Origin: Dehalococcoidia bacterium
Lineage (GTDB): Bacteria > Chloroflexota > Dehalococcoidia > SpSt-223
Direction of reading: 5' to 3'
Length of the DNA stretch: 64,000 nucleotides
Assembly: GCA_026003895.1 (NCBI GenBank)
Contig: BPIC01000004.1
Location: forward strand, 124,001-188,000
Shown: positions 25,248 through 34,569 of the stretch, piece after piece
Position numbering within the stretch: position 1 is the stretch's first letter
How the letters are laid out: the number at the start of each line of letters is the position of its first letter
Translations under genes and position numbers: made by a program
Notes under the pieces: generated by a model
Told to the model about the DNA's origin: nothing
Database searches by the model: none
Seen by the model: the letters and a program-made list of their open reading frames with translations, nothing else

Positions 25248-26263
25248 CCGTTCTCGACCGGCTGTCGCTCGGCGTGCATGCGAGCGGCGCATCCCCCCGC
25301 GATGCCATCGCCGTCGCCCAAGCGCTGGAGCGAGCCGGCTGGTGGGGGATCTCAATCGGCGATTCGGCGCTCGATTCCTTCGCGGCCCTCGCCGCCGTGG
25401 CCGCCTCAACCGAACGGCTCCAACTGCGCAACGGCGTGGCGATCCTTGGGCGGACGCCGGTGCAGACAGCGACCGCTGCTGCGACCGTGGACGAGCTTGC
25501 GCCAGGCCGCTACCGGCTCGGGCTCGGCACCGGCTCGCGCGAGCGGACTGGCGGCTGGCACGATGTCGACTACCGCCGTATCGTCGGACGGTTTGGCGAT
25601 TTCGTGGCCGCAGTCCGCGCCGCCTGGGCGACAACGCCGGGGATGCCAAGTGCCTACGACGGCCAGTTCTACCGCTTTCGCGGCTATGCCCGGCTTCGTC
25701 CGCCGGCTACCCCCGATCTTCCGATCGACCTCGCGGCGAACGGCCCCCAGATGCTCCGCCTCGCCGGGGCGCTCGGCGACGGCGTGATGTTCAACGATCT
25801 GCACACCGGCCCATTCTTGCAGGAGGTCGCGTTGCCGGAGGTGGAAGCCGGCGAGCGGCGCGCCGGGCGGCCGGTCGGGACGGTGCGCCGCATCGGCGCT
25901 TTCTCGGTCTCGCTCGGCGCGAGCAAAGCGGCGGCGATCGCGCGCGGCCGGGTGGGAGTCCAAGCGTACCTCGTCATCAGTCACAACCGGCAGGTGCTCG
26001 AGCATTATGGTTTCCATGATGTCAAGGCCGCGATCGAACAGGCGCTTGCTACGGGAGACAGCGCCGCGGTGGCACGGGCGATCCCCGACGAGGTGGTGGA
26101 CTTGTTCGCGATCTGCGGCGATGCGGCGGAGGTGCGCCGAAGGCTCGCTGCCTACGACGGCATCCTCGACGAGGCGATTCTCCATATCCCGGAGTGGCGT
26201 GTGCCTGGCCCGACGGCGGTCGCGGCCTATTTTGAGCTGATCGAAGCGCTCACCCCGGCATAG
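25244..26263 (+). CDS. LLM-class flavin-dependent oxidoreductase
   Basis: 339-residue luciferase-like TIM-barrel protein, closer to the F420-dependent methylene-H4MPT reductase-like branch: GISIGDSAL near residue 30, RNGVAILGRTPVQTA near 65, GRYRLGLGTGS (about 87-97), then PDLPIDLAANGPQMLRLAG and DGVMFNDLHTGPF in the barrel. The cofactor could be F420 or FMN. Starts with ATG inside the stop of the glycosyltransferase gene (4-bp overlap). Its 3' end overlaps the 3' end of the opposite-strand sensor gene by 37 bp. Confidence 0.87.
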   Translation: MTVLDRLSLGVHASGASPRDAIAVAQALERAGWWGISIGDSALDSFAALAAVAASTERLQLRNGVAILGRTPVQTATAAATVDELAPGRYRLGLGTGSRERTGGWHDVDYRRIVGRFGDFVAAVRAAWATTPGMPSAYDGQFYRFRGYARLRPPATPDLPIDLAANGPQMLRLAGALGDGVMFNDLHTGPFLQEVALPEVEAGERRAGRPVGTVRRIGAFSVSLGASKAAAIARGRVGVQAYLVISHNRQVLEHYGFHDVKAAIEQALATGDSAAVARAIPDEVVDLFAICGDAAEVRRRLAAYDGILDEAILHIPEWRVPGPTAVAAYFELIEALTPA

Positions 26264-27399
26264 GCTCGCGTGCCGGCGCTCGACGACCGAGACAGGTCGA
26301 GCGCCGGTCCAATCGGCGTCTCCTTCGTTTCCACCCGCACGATCGCTTGAAAGCGGCGGATGTGTTCGTGGAGCTGTTCCAGCCCACCGCTGATTTCAGC
26401 GAGCATAGCTCGGCTGCGCTCCGACAGTCCAGGATCAAGCTGTATCAGCTCGATCAGCCCCATCGGCAAGGCGATGTCATTATTCAAGAGGTGCGCCGCT
26501 TCTCGGCTCGCGAGGATGACGCCGTCGAGCCGCGCTTCAGCGACGACGCGCGCCTCATGCTCTCGCGCGGCCAGCACCCGCTCCGTGGTGTCGTGCAGGT
26601 AGACGGTGAGGCCGTCGGCGCTCGGAAAGATACGCGCTTCGAGCCATCTCCCAGAAAATGGCACCTGATCTTCGACGACAATCGCCTCGCCGGTCTCGGC
26701 AGCCCGCAAGACGGCTGGTCCAAACAGGGTGGCCATCGCTTCCGGGAACACCTCCCAGATATCGCGGCCAACGACCTCGTCGAGCGAATGCCCCATCAAG
26801 CGCTCAGCGCTCGGATTGACGTGGACGAACCGCCACGCTCGGTCGATCGCGACGAACCCGTCGGTGATCCGGTCCAGCATGCGAAGCATCCGGCTGCGCC
26901 GATCCTCAGCACACGCCATTGTCTCGCGAAGCAGGATCTCGCTGACCGCCGCCTTTGCCAATCCCTGCAAGATGGCGCTTTCTTGCTCTCCCCATGAGCG
27001 GGGCGCCAGCGCAAAGACACAAAACGCCCCGATGACCGTGCTCTCGCCGACCACGAGCGGAACCGCGGCCGCCGTGGCAAACCCGGCGTCACCGACGGAC
27101 CCGAGAGTTGTGACGTCGACCGCGCTCCGCGTCGCCTCGGCGCCGGCTGAGGCCCCCAGCGCAACCATCTGCCGCCCAATGTGTTGGATCAGGTCCGGCG
27201 AGACTGGGCCGACCGCACGCACGATCGGCCGCGCGGCGGTTTCCGTCCAGAGCCCGGCCGCGTCGACGTCCATCACAACGCGGGCACAACCAGCGAGACG
27301 GTCGAACGCCGTCCCCAAGGATTCGATCGACGCTGCGGCCGCCTCCCAGTTTGGAGGCTGCCACGCCGCAGGCGGGGAGTCGACAGACCGTGACACCAT
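26227..27399 (-). CDS. GAF-PAS sensor with histidine-kinase-like dimerisation helix, no ATPase domain
   Basis: 390-residue soluble regulatory protein. A GAF-like domain occupies about 25-160 (VMDVDAAGLWTET at the start, IGAFCVFALAPRSWGEQE near its end), then a helix and a PAS domain at about 175-280 (MLDRITDGFVAIDRAWRFVHVNPSAERLMG, VVGRDIWEVFPE). The C-terminal part resembles a HisKA dimerisation helix, with a His in REAAHLLNNDIALPMGLI, but it ends without N, G1 or G2 boxes. There is no transmembrane helix. It overlaps the preceding convergent gene by 37 bp. It may feed into another kinase or act through dimerisation; a phosphotransfer role is possible. Confidence 0.8.
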   Translation of the reverse strand: MVSRSVDSPPAAWQPPNWEAAAASIESLGTAFDRLAGCARVVMDVDAAGLWTETAARPIVRAVGPVSPDLIQHIGRQMVALGASAGAEATRSAVDVTTLGSVGDAGFATAAAVPLVVGESTVIGAFCVFALAPRSWGEQESAILQGLAKAAVSEILLRETMACAEDRRSRMLRMLDRITDGFVAIDRAWRFVHVNPSAERLMGHSLDEVVGRDIWEVFPEAMATLFGPAVLRAAETGEAIVVEDQVPFSGRWLEARIFPSADGLTVYLHDTTERVLAAREHEARVVAEARLDGVILASREAAHLLNNDIALPMGLIELIQLDPGLSERSRAMLAEISGGLEQLHEHIRRFQAIVRVETKETPIGPALDLSRSSSAGTRAYAGVSASISSK

Positions 27400-27493
27400 C
27401 GCTACTTGCCTCGCGTTTCAGAACACTACTCACCTACCGATGGTTTCGGCAGGTTGGCGCTCGGTCGATAGATCCGGTCGCGGCTCTGTTCGG

Positions 27494-28216
27494 TTAGCGA
27501 GCTCGGGTTGGCGTCGGCGGTGGCCGCGTTGCGGTCGCGCCCGGCGGCGCGGGCGTGCCAACCGGCGGTCCGCCCGGCACGAGCTGATCCGGGATACCGA
27601 GGTCGCGGGCATTCGGGAAAGACGTGCCGTAGGCGACCACCGACCAGACGCCGTTGTTCCAACGAAGGATGGCGTAGGCCGTACTGGTCGGGTCGCCCCG
27701 ACGCTGGACACGCGTGCGAGCGAACTCGCGCACCGTCGTCTGGTACTCCACCTCGAACCCGGTCAAATTGGTGTTGCTGAGGACGTAGGTCACGGTCGCA
27801 CTGATGATGGCGTTGACGTCGCCGAGCGACCCCGGCACACCCGGCCCCTGCACCGAGGCCGCGGTTGCGCCCGGCTGTGCGGTGCGCGTCACCGTTGCTG
27901 TTGCGATGACCGTGCGAGTTGCGACCACTGTCGCGGTCACCGTGCGCGTTGCGGCCAGCGCCGTCTGTGTCCGGGTAACGCCGGCCGTGGCCGTGATCGG
28001 GGCAGTCGCTGTCACCGTTCCGCTCGGCCGTACGGTCAGCGTCAAGGTGGGTGAGGCAGCAATCCGTGGCGAGGCAACGGCGGCGGTCCGCGCTGTCGGC
28101 GTCGCGGACGGTGTCGCCGCTGAGCCGGGCAGTCCTGGCAGCGACACGTTCGGGACCGCACCACAGCCCGCCGTGAACACGGCAAAGGGGATGAAGAAGA
28201 GGAGCCAGCGAAGCAC
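27494..28216 (-). CDS. Lipoprotein with Thr-rich linker
   Basis: 240-residue lipoprotein of unknown function. The signal (LRWLLFFIPFAVFTAGC) ends in a lipobox at the Cys, then comes about 110 residues of Ala/Thr/Val/Pro-rich, low-complexity linker with repeated TVTAT/TRT motifs, and a small domain of about 90 residues (NAIISATVTYVLSNT, GFEVEYQTTVREFA, STAYAILRWNNGVWSVVAYG), ending in a Pro-rich tail. The start is GTG 28216 with GGGAGAA 5 nt upstream; the longer frame starting at 28531 has no such site. The linker suggests an anchor spanning the outer layer or peptidoglycan. Confidence 0.7.
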   Translation of the reverse strand: MLRWLLFFIPFAVFTAGCGAVPNVSLPGLPGSAATPSATPTARTAAVASPRIAASPTLTLTVRPSGTVTATAPITATAGVTRTQTALAATRTVTATVVATRTVIATATVTRTAQPGATAASVQGPGVPGSLGDVNAIISATVTYVLSNTNLTGFEVEYQTTVREFARTRVQRRGDPTSTAYAILRWNNGVWSVVAYGTSFPNARDLGIPDQLVPGGPPVGTPAPPGATATRPPPTPTRAR

Positions 28217-28503
28217 GGCATTCTCCCGTCGGGGGGCTTCCGTCGTCCGGGATCGTAGCAGACGCCTCGAACCCAGGACGCCGCGACGCTTGTCGCGCTC
28301 CTGTGTTCCGGTCGGCATGCCGGGCGCCGACCCGGGAGACACTGCGGATGGCCGCTGCTGAGCCCAGTGATCGCCCCCGCGTGATGCAGAACCTTGAGCA
28401 CGGCTCACCCCGAGGGACCCTCGGAAGCCCGCCCGCCTCGCCGTTCCAGCGTCGCGGCCGAGCCGGGGAAGCTCGCCGCCCTTGCGTATTCGAAGTTCGG
28501 GGG

Positions 28504-29439
28504 CTACTGCAGGGCGGCGACGAGACGCCAAGCGCGATCGATGGAGCCGGCAGGATCGGAAGGCGCCCCAATCGGATGGACGATCACCTCGCCGATGCCA
28601 GCGTCGAAGAGGGCGCGAAGCCGGCTGGCGACCGTCGCCTCGTCACCGTGGAGCACCACCGCGTCGATCATGGCGTCGGTCCAACCGTCGTTTTCTGGTT
28701 CGTAGCCGGCGGCGCGGAACATCGCTGCGTAATTGGGCAGCCGCGGGTAGAGCGCGAGCTGCTGGCGAGTCGCTTGGCGCGCCTCGTCGGGACGATCCGT
28801 GATGCAGACCGGCGCGTGGAAGATGATTGGCGGCGTTGGGCGGCCGGCGGCGTGAGCGCCTTCGGCGATTGCGGCGAGGGCGCGCTGCTGGACAAACGTG
28901 ATTGGCGTGACCCACGTGATCGCGCCGTCCGCCCATTCGCCGGCGAGACGAAAGGACTTCTCGCGCAGCGCCGAGATCAGCACCGGCACCCCCGCCGCCT
29001 TCGGCAGCGTGGCATGAACGCGGTAGCGGCGATTCTCGACGTCCACTTGGCCGCGTTCGAGGGCCGGCTTGAGCACCGCGAGATAGTCGCGTAGGTGGCC
29101 AAGCGGCTTTTCGTAGGGAATGCCCCAAGTCGGCTCCATCTGCGGGCCGTGGCTCGGCCCGACGCCAAGGCGGAATCGGCCGGGCGCGAATGCTGCAACC
29201 GTGGATGCCTGAATCGCCATCAACAAGGGGTGGCGCGGCCACGTTTGGGCGATACACGTCCCGAGCACAATGCGGCTCGTTCGCATTGCCGCTGCCGCGA
29301 ACACCGTCACCGAGTCGCTGACGAGTCCGCCCGCGGTCAGCCAAGCGGCGCGTATCCCCATCTGCTCTGCCCGCTCGATGTTCGCCAGGATGCTCGGCGC
29401 GTCCGGCGCCATACAGGTCAGTCCGATTGTTCCGGTCAC
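28504..29439 (-). CDS. LLM-class flavin-dependent oxidoreductase
   Basis: 311-residue luciferase-like protein, third of the window. IGLTCMAPDAPSILANIERAEQMGIRAAWLT at the N-terminus, SRIVLGTCIAQTWPRHPLLMAIQASTV and GRFRLGVGPSHGP in the core, and PVLISALREKSFRLAGEWADGAITWV match F420-dependent LLM oxidoreductases such as F420-dependent glucose-6-phosphate dehydrogenase-like proteins. GTG 29439 stands 2 nt behind GGAGGAGT. No partner gene is adjacent; a divergent membrane glycosyltransferase starts 66 nt away. Confidence 0.87.
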   Translation of the reverse strand: MTGTIGLTCMAPDAPSILANIERAEQMGIRAAWLTAGGLVSDSVTVFAAAAMRTSRIVLGTCIAQTWPRHPLLMAIQASTVAAFAPGRFRLGVGPSHGPQMEPTWGIPYEKPLGHLRDYLAVLKPALERGQVDVENRRYRVHATLPKAAGVPVLISALREKSFRLAGEWADGAITWVTPITFVQQRALAAIAEGAHAAGRPTPPIIFHAPVCITDRPDEARQATRQQLALYPRLPNYAAMFRAAGYEPENDGWTDAMIDAVVLHGDEATVASRLRALFDAGIGEVIVHPIGAPSDPAGSIDRAWRLVAALQ

Positions 29440-29492
29440 TCACTCCTCCGTGCGCCGGCGATTATAGGGAGGTTGCTGGCGAAGACGGGGCC

Positions 29493-29498
29493 TAGAAT
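29493..29498 (+). promoter_or_regulatory. Candidate -10 element for a leaderless glycosyltransferase transcript
   Basis: TAGAAT ends 7 nt before the ATG at 29506, with no Shine-Dalgarno-like sequence between. A TTGCTG at 29473-29478 is too close (14 nt) to count as a good -35 box. Confidence 0.35.
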
Positions 29499-29505
29499 AC
29501 CGGCC

Positions 29506-31332
29506 ATGGCGCGCCCGTGGCTGTTTGTTGCGATCGCCTGGCTTGCGTTCGCGCTCCGGGCGTTCCGCCTCGACGCCCACCCCTACCGTGGTGACGAAGC
29601 GTTCGTCATCTGGTTTGTCCAGCAGGATTGGCTCGCGCTGGTCGCTGCGGTCGCCCGAAACGAGCCTCACCCGCCGCTCTACTACCTCATCGCCAAGGGC
29701 TGGCGAGATCTTGCGGGCGATGTCGAAACGGTATTTCGCATCGTACCGCTCTTCTTTAGCGTGCTCGCGGTGCCAGCGGTGGGCAAGGTAGGCGAACGGT
29801 TGGGCGGCAAGGGGGGCAGCGCGGTTGGCCTCGTCGCGGCGATCCTCCTCGCTGTCAACCCGTTTCACATTTGGAACGCCCAAGACGCCCGGATGTACAC
29901 CCAAAGTGTCGCCTTCTCGATTCTCTCGGTGCTCGCCTTCCTCCGGCTTGACGAGCGGCCGAAGGACGGCGGCCGGCTTGCGCAGTACGCCGCGATTTCC
30001 GCGCTTGCCGTCTTGACACACTACACCGTCCTGCCGATCTTGGTCGTGCAAAACGTCTTCTGGGTCATCCGCCACCGTGGCGCACGGCCGGCGCTTGTCC
30101 GCTGGCTGGCGGTGCAGGCAGGCCTCGCGGGGATCGCGCTCGCCTGGCTCGCTTGGAACCGGACGGTGCTGCTCAGCTATTCCGGAAATGGCGACCAGCC
30201 GACGTTGGTAGCGGCGATCCAGCGTACGGCGGTCGCCTACCTGACGGGGCGGAGTGGATCGCCGGAGTGGGCGATGCTCGCCAGCCTCTTTGGCTTGGCG
30301 GTCGCCGTGCTCGGGACCGTTTGGCTGATTCGGCGGACGGGCGCTCTCGGTGCCCTTGCGGCAGTCGTCGTGATCGTCGGGGTTGGTCTGCAATGGGCGG
30401 CGAGCCTACGCGCCCCGGTCTTCAACGAAACGTATCTGCTGTCGGTGAGCGGTTTCTATCTTGTGTTGCTTGGGGCGGGGATTGTCGCGCTCGGGCGCTG
30501 GCTGATGCCGGCGGCTGGCGCGGTGGCGCTGGCGGTGCTGATCGCCGCGTCCGGGCTGTCGCTCGGCAACTATTGGCTGAACCCGGCCTACGCCAAGGCC
30601 GCCGATTGGCGCTCCCCAGCCCGCGTGATCGCTCGCGACGCTCGTCCCGGCGATGTGATCGTCCTGAACTACCCAGACCCGACGTTCGAGTATTACTACC
30701 GGGGTCCGATTCCCGTTCGGCTGATCCCCGCCGCGGCGCCGGTCGATCGCGCCGCGGTGACCCGCGAGCTGGCCGCGCTCACCGCCGAGGCGCGCCGGAT
30801 CTGGCTTATCCCGGTGCGCGCCGCGAATTGGGACAGCGAGGGACTGGTTGAGAGTTGGCTCGAGCACCACGCGCTGCCGATAGCGACCGCGGGCTGGCAT
30901 CAGGTGCGGATCGTCCTTTACGAGACGCCAACGGGCGTGCTTGCCGAGGCAACTCCGTTTACCGCTGAGCTGGGCGGGATCCGGCTTCACGGGGCGGCGA
31001 TTGTCCTGCCGACTGGCTGCCACGCTCCCTGCCCCCTGAACGTGCGGCTCGTTTGGTCGGCGGGGCGCCGCCCGACTGAGGAGTACAAGGTGTTCGTTCA
31101 CGCTGTGGATGACCGCGGCGCGATCGTTGCCCAGAGCGACGGCATGCCCGCCGGCTGGCGGCGACCGACGACCGGCTGGTCGCCCGACGAGCTGATCGTC
31201 GACGCGCACGAGCTGCAGGTGCCCGCCGGACACGTTCGTCTGCTGGTCGGCCTCTACCGCGAGCAGGGCGGTCGGCTGCTCACGCCGGACGGCCACGACT
31301 CAATCACGATTGGCGAACTGACGGTTCGCTGA
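29506..31332 (+). CDS. Membrane glycosyltransferase, GT39/ArnT-like
   Basis: 608-residue polytopic membrane protein with an N-terminal hydrophobic helix (WLFVAIAWLAFALRAFRL), the extracytoplasmic acidic motif YRGDEAFVIWF near residue 27-37 that in this superfamily (ArnT, protein mannosyltransferases) holds the catalytic Asp/Glu, and about ten further helices to residue 370. The last 240 residues are a soluble outside domain of two parts, the second with a beta-rich ligand-binding-like fold (FTAELGGIRLHGA). Probable role: transfer of a polyprenyl-linked sugar to a protein or lipid. The start is ATG 29506; frame extension to 29095 shadows the opposite LLM gene. Confidence 0.8.
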   Translation: MARPWLFVAIAWLAFALRAFRLDAHPYRGDEAFVIWFVQQDWLALVAAVARNEPHPPLYYLIAKGWRDLAGDVETVFRIVPLFFSVLAVPAVGKVGERLGGKGGSAVGLVAAILLAVNPFHIWNAQDARMYTQSVAFSILSVLAFLRLDERPKDGGRLAQYAAISALAVLTHYTVLPILVVQNVFWVIRHRGARPALVRWLAVQAGLAGIALAWLAWNRTVLLSYSGNGDQPTLVAAIQRTAVAYLTGRSGSPEWAMLASLFGLAVAVLGTVWLIRRTGALGALAAVVVIVGVGLQWAASLRAPVFNETYLLSVSGFYLVLLGAGIVALGRWLMPAAGAVALAVLIAASGLSLGNYWLNPAYAKAADWRSPARVIARDARPGDVIVLNYPDPTFEYYYRGPIPVRLIPAAAPVDRAAVTRELAALTAEARRIWLIPVRAANWDSEGLVESWLEHHALPIATAGWHQVRIVLYETPTGVLAEATPFTAELGGIRLHGAAIVLPTGCHAPCPLNVRLVWSAGRRPTEEYKVFVHAVDDRGAIVAQSDGMPAGWRRPTTGWSPDELIVDAHELQVPAGHVRLLVGLYREQGGRLLTPDGHDSITIGELTVR

Positions 31333-31375
31333 AACTAGCCGCACCCGCCGATCGTGATGGGAGCGGGAGCGATCG

Positions 31376-31807
31376 ATGCTGCGTACTCTCCTGCTGCTGT
31401 CGGTGGTGACTCTGATCTCCGGCTGTGCCTCGCCGGCGCCTGCTGGGCCAACGCTCGCGCCGGCTGCATCGCCTTCCGTGCCGGCTGTTGCCACCCCCCT
31501 GCCCCGGCCGGATATCGTCCGTATCGAAATGTATGAGTGGAGCATCAACGTCGATCCGCCGGAGCTGCCGGCTGGCCGGTATCGCGTTGAGGTGGTCAAC
31601 TACGGCGAGCGCCTCCACTCGGTGAGTGTGGTCGGCCCCGGTGTCGACCTCGAGTCCCGGCGGCTACGCGCCGGCGGTGTCCAAGAGATCGAAATCGAGA
31701 TTGGCGCCGGCGAGTACACCCTCTGGTGCCCGATCGGCGACCACCGCGACTACGGCATGGTGACGTACCTAACCGTTCCGGCCCTCGCATCTGCAGAGCA
31801 GGGGTAG
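31376..31807 (+). CDS. Cupredoxin-domain lipoprotein
   Basis: 143-residue lipoprotein. Signal with lipobox ISGCA, a Pro/Ala-rich linker to residue 42, then a plastocyanin-like domain. The blue-copper ligands are visible: His81 (ERLHSVS), Cys118, His123 and Met128 in LWCPIGDHRDYGM, matching the C-x4-H-x4-M spacing of type 1 copper sites. ATG 31376 lies in GGGAGCGGGAGCGATCG. It is probably a surface-anchored copper electron carrier. It stands alone in its direction between the glycosyltransferase and a gene-free stretch, so no redox partner can be read from context. Confidence 0.83.
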   Translation: MLRTLLLLSVVTLISGCASPAPAGPTLAPAASPSVPAVATPLPRPDIVRIEMYEWSINVDPPELPAGRYRVEVVNYGERLHSVSVVGPGVDLESRRLRAGGVQEIEIEIGAGEYTLWCPIGDHRDYGMVTYLTVPALASAEQG

Positions 31808-32224
31808 ACCGAGCCAGCGGCTCGAACGCGAATTGAGCCCGAACCCGGCCAGCACCCTCGCTGCCCGGCGAGGGGATGAGCAGCCAGCCCAGATTGACGA
31901 TGACGAGGATCACACCGGGCGCCAGCGCCCCGATGCTAGCGGCGACGTCCACCGGCCGCAGCCGGCGGCCAGCCGCATCGTAAGACGCCCAGCAGCGAGC
32001 AGCGCGTCTGACTGCTCGAGGGGACGCTGAAGACGGCCGGCGAGAGCGCGCTCGCGACGATTGCGGCTATCGAGAATCGGCCTTGATTCGATCGACAAGG
32101 TCGGCCGGCGGCGGACATTGACGCACCGATCGGGAGAGGGCGAATCACCTTTCGTCTTGCGACCGATCGCGAATGGTAAATGGTAAGATGAGGGGGCGTC
32201 AGTGGTAGAGAACGGCACGGTACG
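31808..32224. other. Gene-free stretch of 417 nt
   Basis: No supported gene. Short open frames are shadows of GC-rich sequence. A less GC-rich part at 32170-32190 (rich in TGGTAA repeats: two near-copies of ATGGTAA) lies just before the following gene and may hold its promoter. Confidence 0.4.
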
Positions 32225-33575
32225 TTGGAAACCGCCCTCCAACTGCTCGCGGTAGCAGCGTTGGTTTTTGCCAACGGCTTCTTTGTTGCGTCCGAATTCG
32301 CGCTCGTTTCCGTTCGCCGGTCTCGCATCGATCAGCTCGTCGCGGAAGGGGTGAGCTCGGCGAAGGTCGTGCAGCGTACCCTTGAGCACCTTGACGGCGC
32401 GATTGCGGCGACCCAACTGGGGATCACGATGTCCAGCCTTGCGCTCGGCTGGATCGGCGAGTCGGCGGTAGCCCACTTGGTCGAACCGCTGTTCTCCTTC
32501 TTGCCGGGCATCCTCCCGATGGTGAGTGCCCACGCGCTCGCCGTCGCGGGTCGCGTTCGCGACGATCACGGCGCTCCACATTGTGCTGGGCGAGCTTGCG
32601 CCGAAAACGCTCGCGCTGCAGCGCAGCGAGCGGACGGCACTGATCGTTGCCCGGCCTTTGGAGATGTTTCACACTGTGTTTCGTCCGGCGATCGCAGTCC
32701 TGAATGGGGCGGGGAACTGGGTTGTTCGCCTCGTCGGGCTGCGCCCGGCGAGCGGGCATGAACTGGTGCACAGCGTGGAGGAGTTGGAGATCCTGATCCA
32801 ATCCAGCAAACGCGCAGGGGTGCTGAACGAAGAAGAGGCGCAGTTACTCGGCCGCGTCTTCGACTTCAGCGAACGGCCCGCGCATCGGATCATGACCCCA
32901 CGCACCGAGATCGTCGCTGTCCCCGACACGGCGACCCTGCCGCAGTTGCTGGCGATCGCCCGTGAGGAGAATGTCAGCCGTGTACCGGTTTATCACGGCA
33001 CGATCGATCACATCGTCGGAATGGTGCTGTTGAAGGATCTGTTTCGCGCCATCCCGGATCCGAGCGACGGCGCGGCGACATTCAATCTTCAGCAGATCAT
33101 GCGGCCGGTGCTCCTTGTCCCCGAGACGATCTCGATCGACGAGTTGCTCAAGCGGATGCGGGAGCAGAAACTGCACCTCGCGATCTTGCTGGACGAATTT
33201 GGAGGAACCGCCGGGCTGGTGACATTGGAAGACATCATCGAGGAAATCTTCGGTGAGATCCGCGACGAATCGGACGTAGACGAAGCCGACGAGGAGATCG
33301 TCGCCACCGAGAACGGCGCTCTCATCGACGGTCACACAGATATTCAGGATGTCAACGAGCGCTTCGGCCTGCAGCTTGACGACAGCGAGTATGACACGAT
33401 TGGCGGCTACGTGTTTGGCGCGCTTGGCCGTGCGCCCCGCGTCGGGGATCAGGTGGATGTGGGGGGCTATCGCTTCGAGGTCGTCGAGGTGGACGGTATG
33501 CGAATCAGCCGGTTGCGCCTGACGCGGCTCGACGCCGGTGCTGCGCCGGAACCGGTCGAGCCGGCGTCAGGCTGA
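32225..33575 (+). pseudogene. CNNM/CorC-type (HlyC/TlyC) transporter gene split by a frameshift
   Basis: Two overlapping frames together form one protein of the hemolysin C/CorC family (DUF21, two CBS domains, CorC_HlyC domain). Frame 1 (TTG 32225) gives the N-terminus ALQLLAVAALVFANGFFVASEFALV and breaks off after SAHALAVA; frame 2 resumes at AFATITALHIVLGELAPK. Removing one G from the GGG run at 32548-32550 restores the family sequence HALAVAVAFATITAL. Frame 2 then runs through the DUF21 helices, the CBS pair (RIMTPRTEIVAVPD, RVPVYHG, LLKDLF; RPVLLVPETISIDELL, LLDEFGGTAGLVTLEDIIEEIFGEI) and the C-terminal domain to residue 349. Such proteins export Mg/Co or act as accessory factors. A genuine pseudogene or a sequencing error; the long intact second part favours an error or a very recent event. 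Confidence 0.75.
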
Positions 33576-33986
33576 CGGGGATCCCTCGCTTTCACGCCGT
33601 TCGAGGACGCGGCCGAGAGCGCGCCCTTTATCGGGCGTCGGGTCGGTGACGAGGCCATAGATCTCTCGGCCTTCGTGGCCTTCCGGCAGATACTCCGTGA
33701 TCGGCAGGCCGTCTTCGCGAACGAATAGCAGGCAATGGCAATATTTCCATTTCTGCATCTCGTCACAGGCGCAGATCCATTCTCGGCGCTTCGCCTCGGC
33801 TGCCTTGTCTGGGTAAAAGTTGCAGGGGCAGAGCGGTCGCCCTACCTCGTCGATGTTTGCGGCGAGGCCGAGGATGACCGCCTCGGTGACCTCCGGGTCG
33901 GGGTGGAAGACCGTTCCCGACTTTGCCGCATAGGCGCGTGCGTAATTCCACATCTTGTCGATGTTCTTCTGGCTCGGCTGTTTCAT
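33567..33986 (-). CDS. ftrB: Ferredoxin-thioredoxin reductase catalytic chain-like protein
   Basis: 139-residue protein with the full cysteine pattern of the FTR catalytic (beta) subunit: Cys53-Pro-Cys55, Cys72-x-Cys74 and Cys83-His-Cys85, which hold the [4Fe-4S] cluster and the active-site disulfide that reduces thioredoxin. Family signature PLCPCNFYPD and ICACDEM...YCHCLLFV. Start ATG 33986 was chosen because the conserved N-terminus begins with MKQPSQKN-like sequence and upstream codons, although open to 34724, show no family match; an ATG nine residues earlier is also possible. The stop overlaps the end of the convergent CorC-like gene by 9 bp. No variable subunit gene (ftrV) is seen. Confidence 0.88.
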   Translation of the reverse strand: MKQPSQKNIDKMWNYARAYAAKSGTVFHPDPEVTEAVILGLAANIDEVGRPLCPCNFYPDKAAEAKRREWICACDEMQKWKYCHCLLFVREDGLPITEYLPEGHEGREIYGLVTDPTPDKGRALGRVLERRESEGSPSA

Positions 33987-34569
33987 CGTCCTTTGCTCCT
34001 CTGCCGTGCCCATTGTAGCGGCGATCACGGCGATTGGCGGATTGGTCCCGTGGCAACGAACCCGTGGTCGCCTCCGCCGCCGCGAACGGGCAGCGCGGCG
34101 GCGGCTGTTCCACTCATCCGGATTGCAGAGAGGGTGCCGTTGACCAGCCTCGTCCTTCAAGCCGAGCGCAGGCCACTGCTGCTGCCGCAGGCACGCCCCG
34201 GCGGGCCGTTGGCACACCCGAGCGAGTGCCGCTAGCGCAGTGATGATGACGAGAGCCGCGCTGTCGTCGACAACGACGCAGGCGAGCCGAACGCGACCGA
34301 TCAGCGTGTGCTGCCGGTCCAGCGCATTCTGCGTCATCTCAGGGGAGTGCCGCGCTCGTTCGCTGCTTCCCATGAGCCTGAGGTGAGACGGGGGAACCAT
34401 CGTGCGGATGGGCGAGGGGCATTTCCAGCGCTCCGCCGCCTGACGGACGGCCTCGCCGTGGGGGCTCAGCGACGACGGTGCATGTCGCGAGAGTGGCCTT
34501 CGGTCCCGTCTGCCAGACGTTCGTCCGCGATCCTGTCGGGGTGATGCCGAGCCACAGGCGGACGCTTTT
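33987..34569. other. Gene-free stretch of 583 nt
   Basis: Short open frames only, on both strands, of shadow-like composition. No RNA gene, hairpin or repeat was recognised. It lies upstream of ftrB (minus strand) and downstream of the LLM gene that ends at 34570. Confidence 0.4.
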
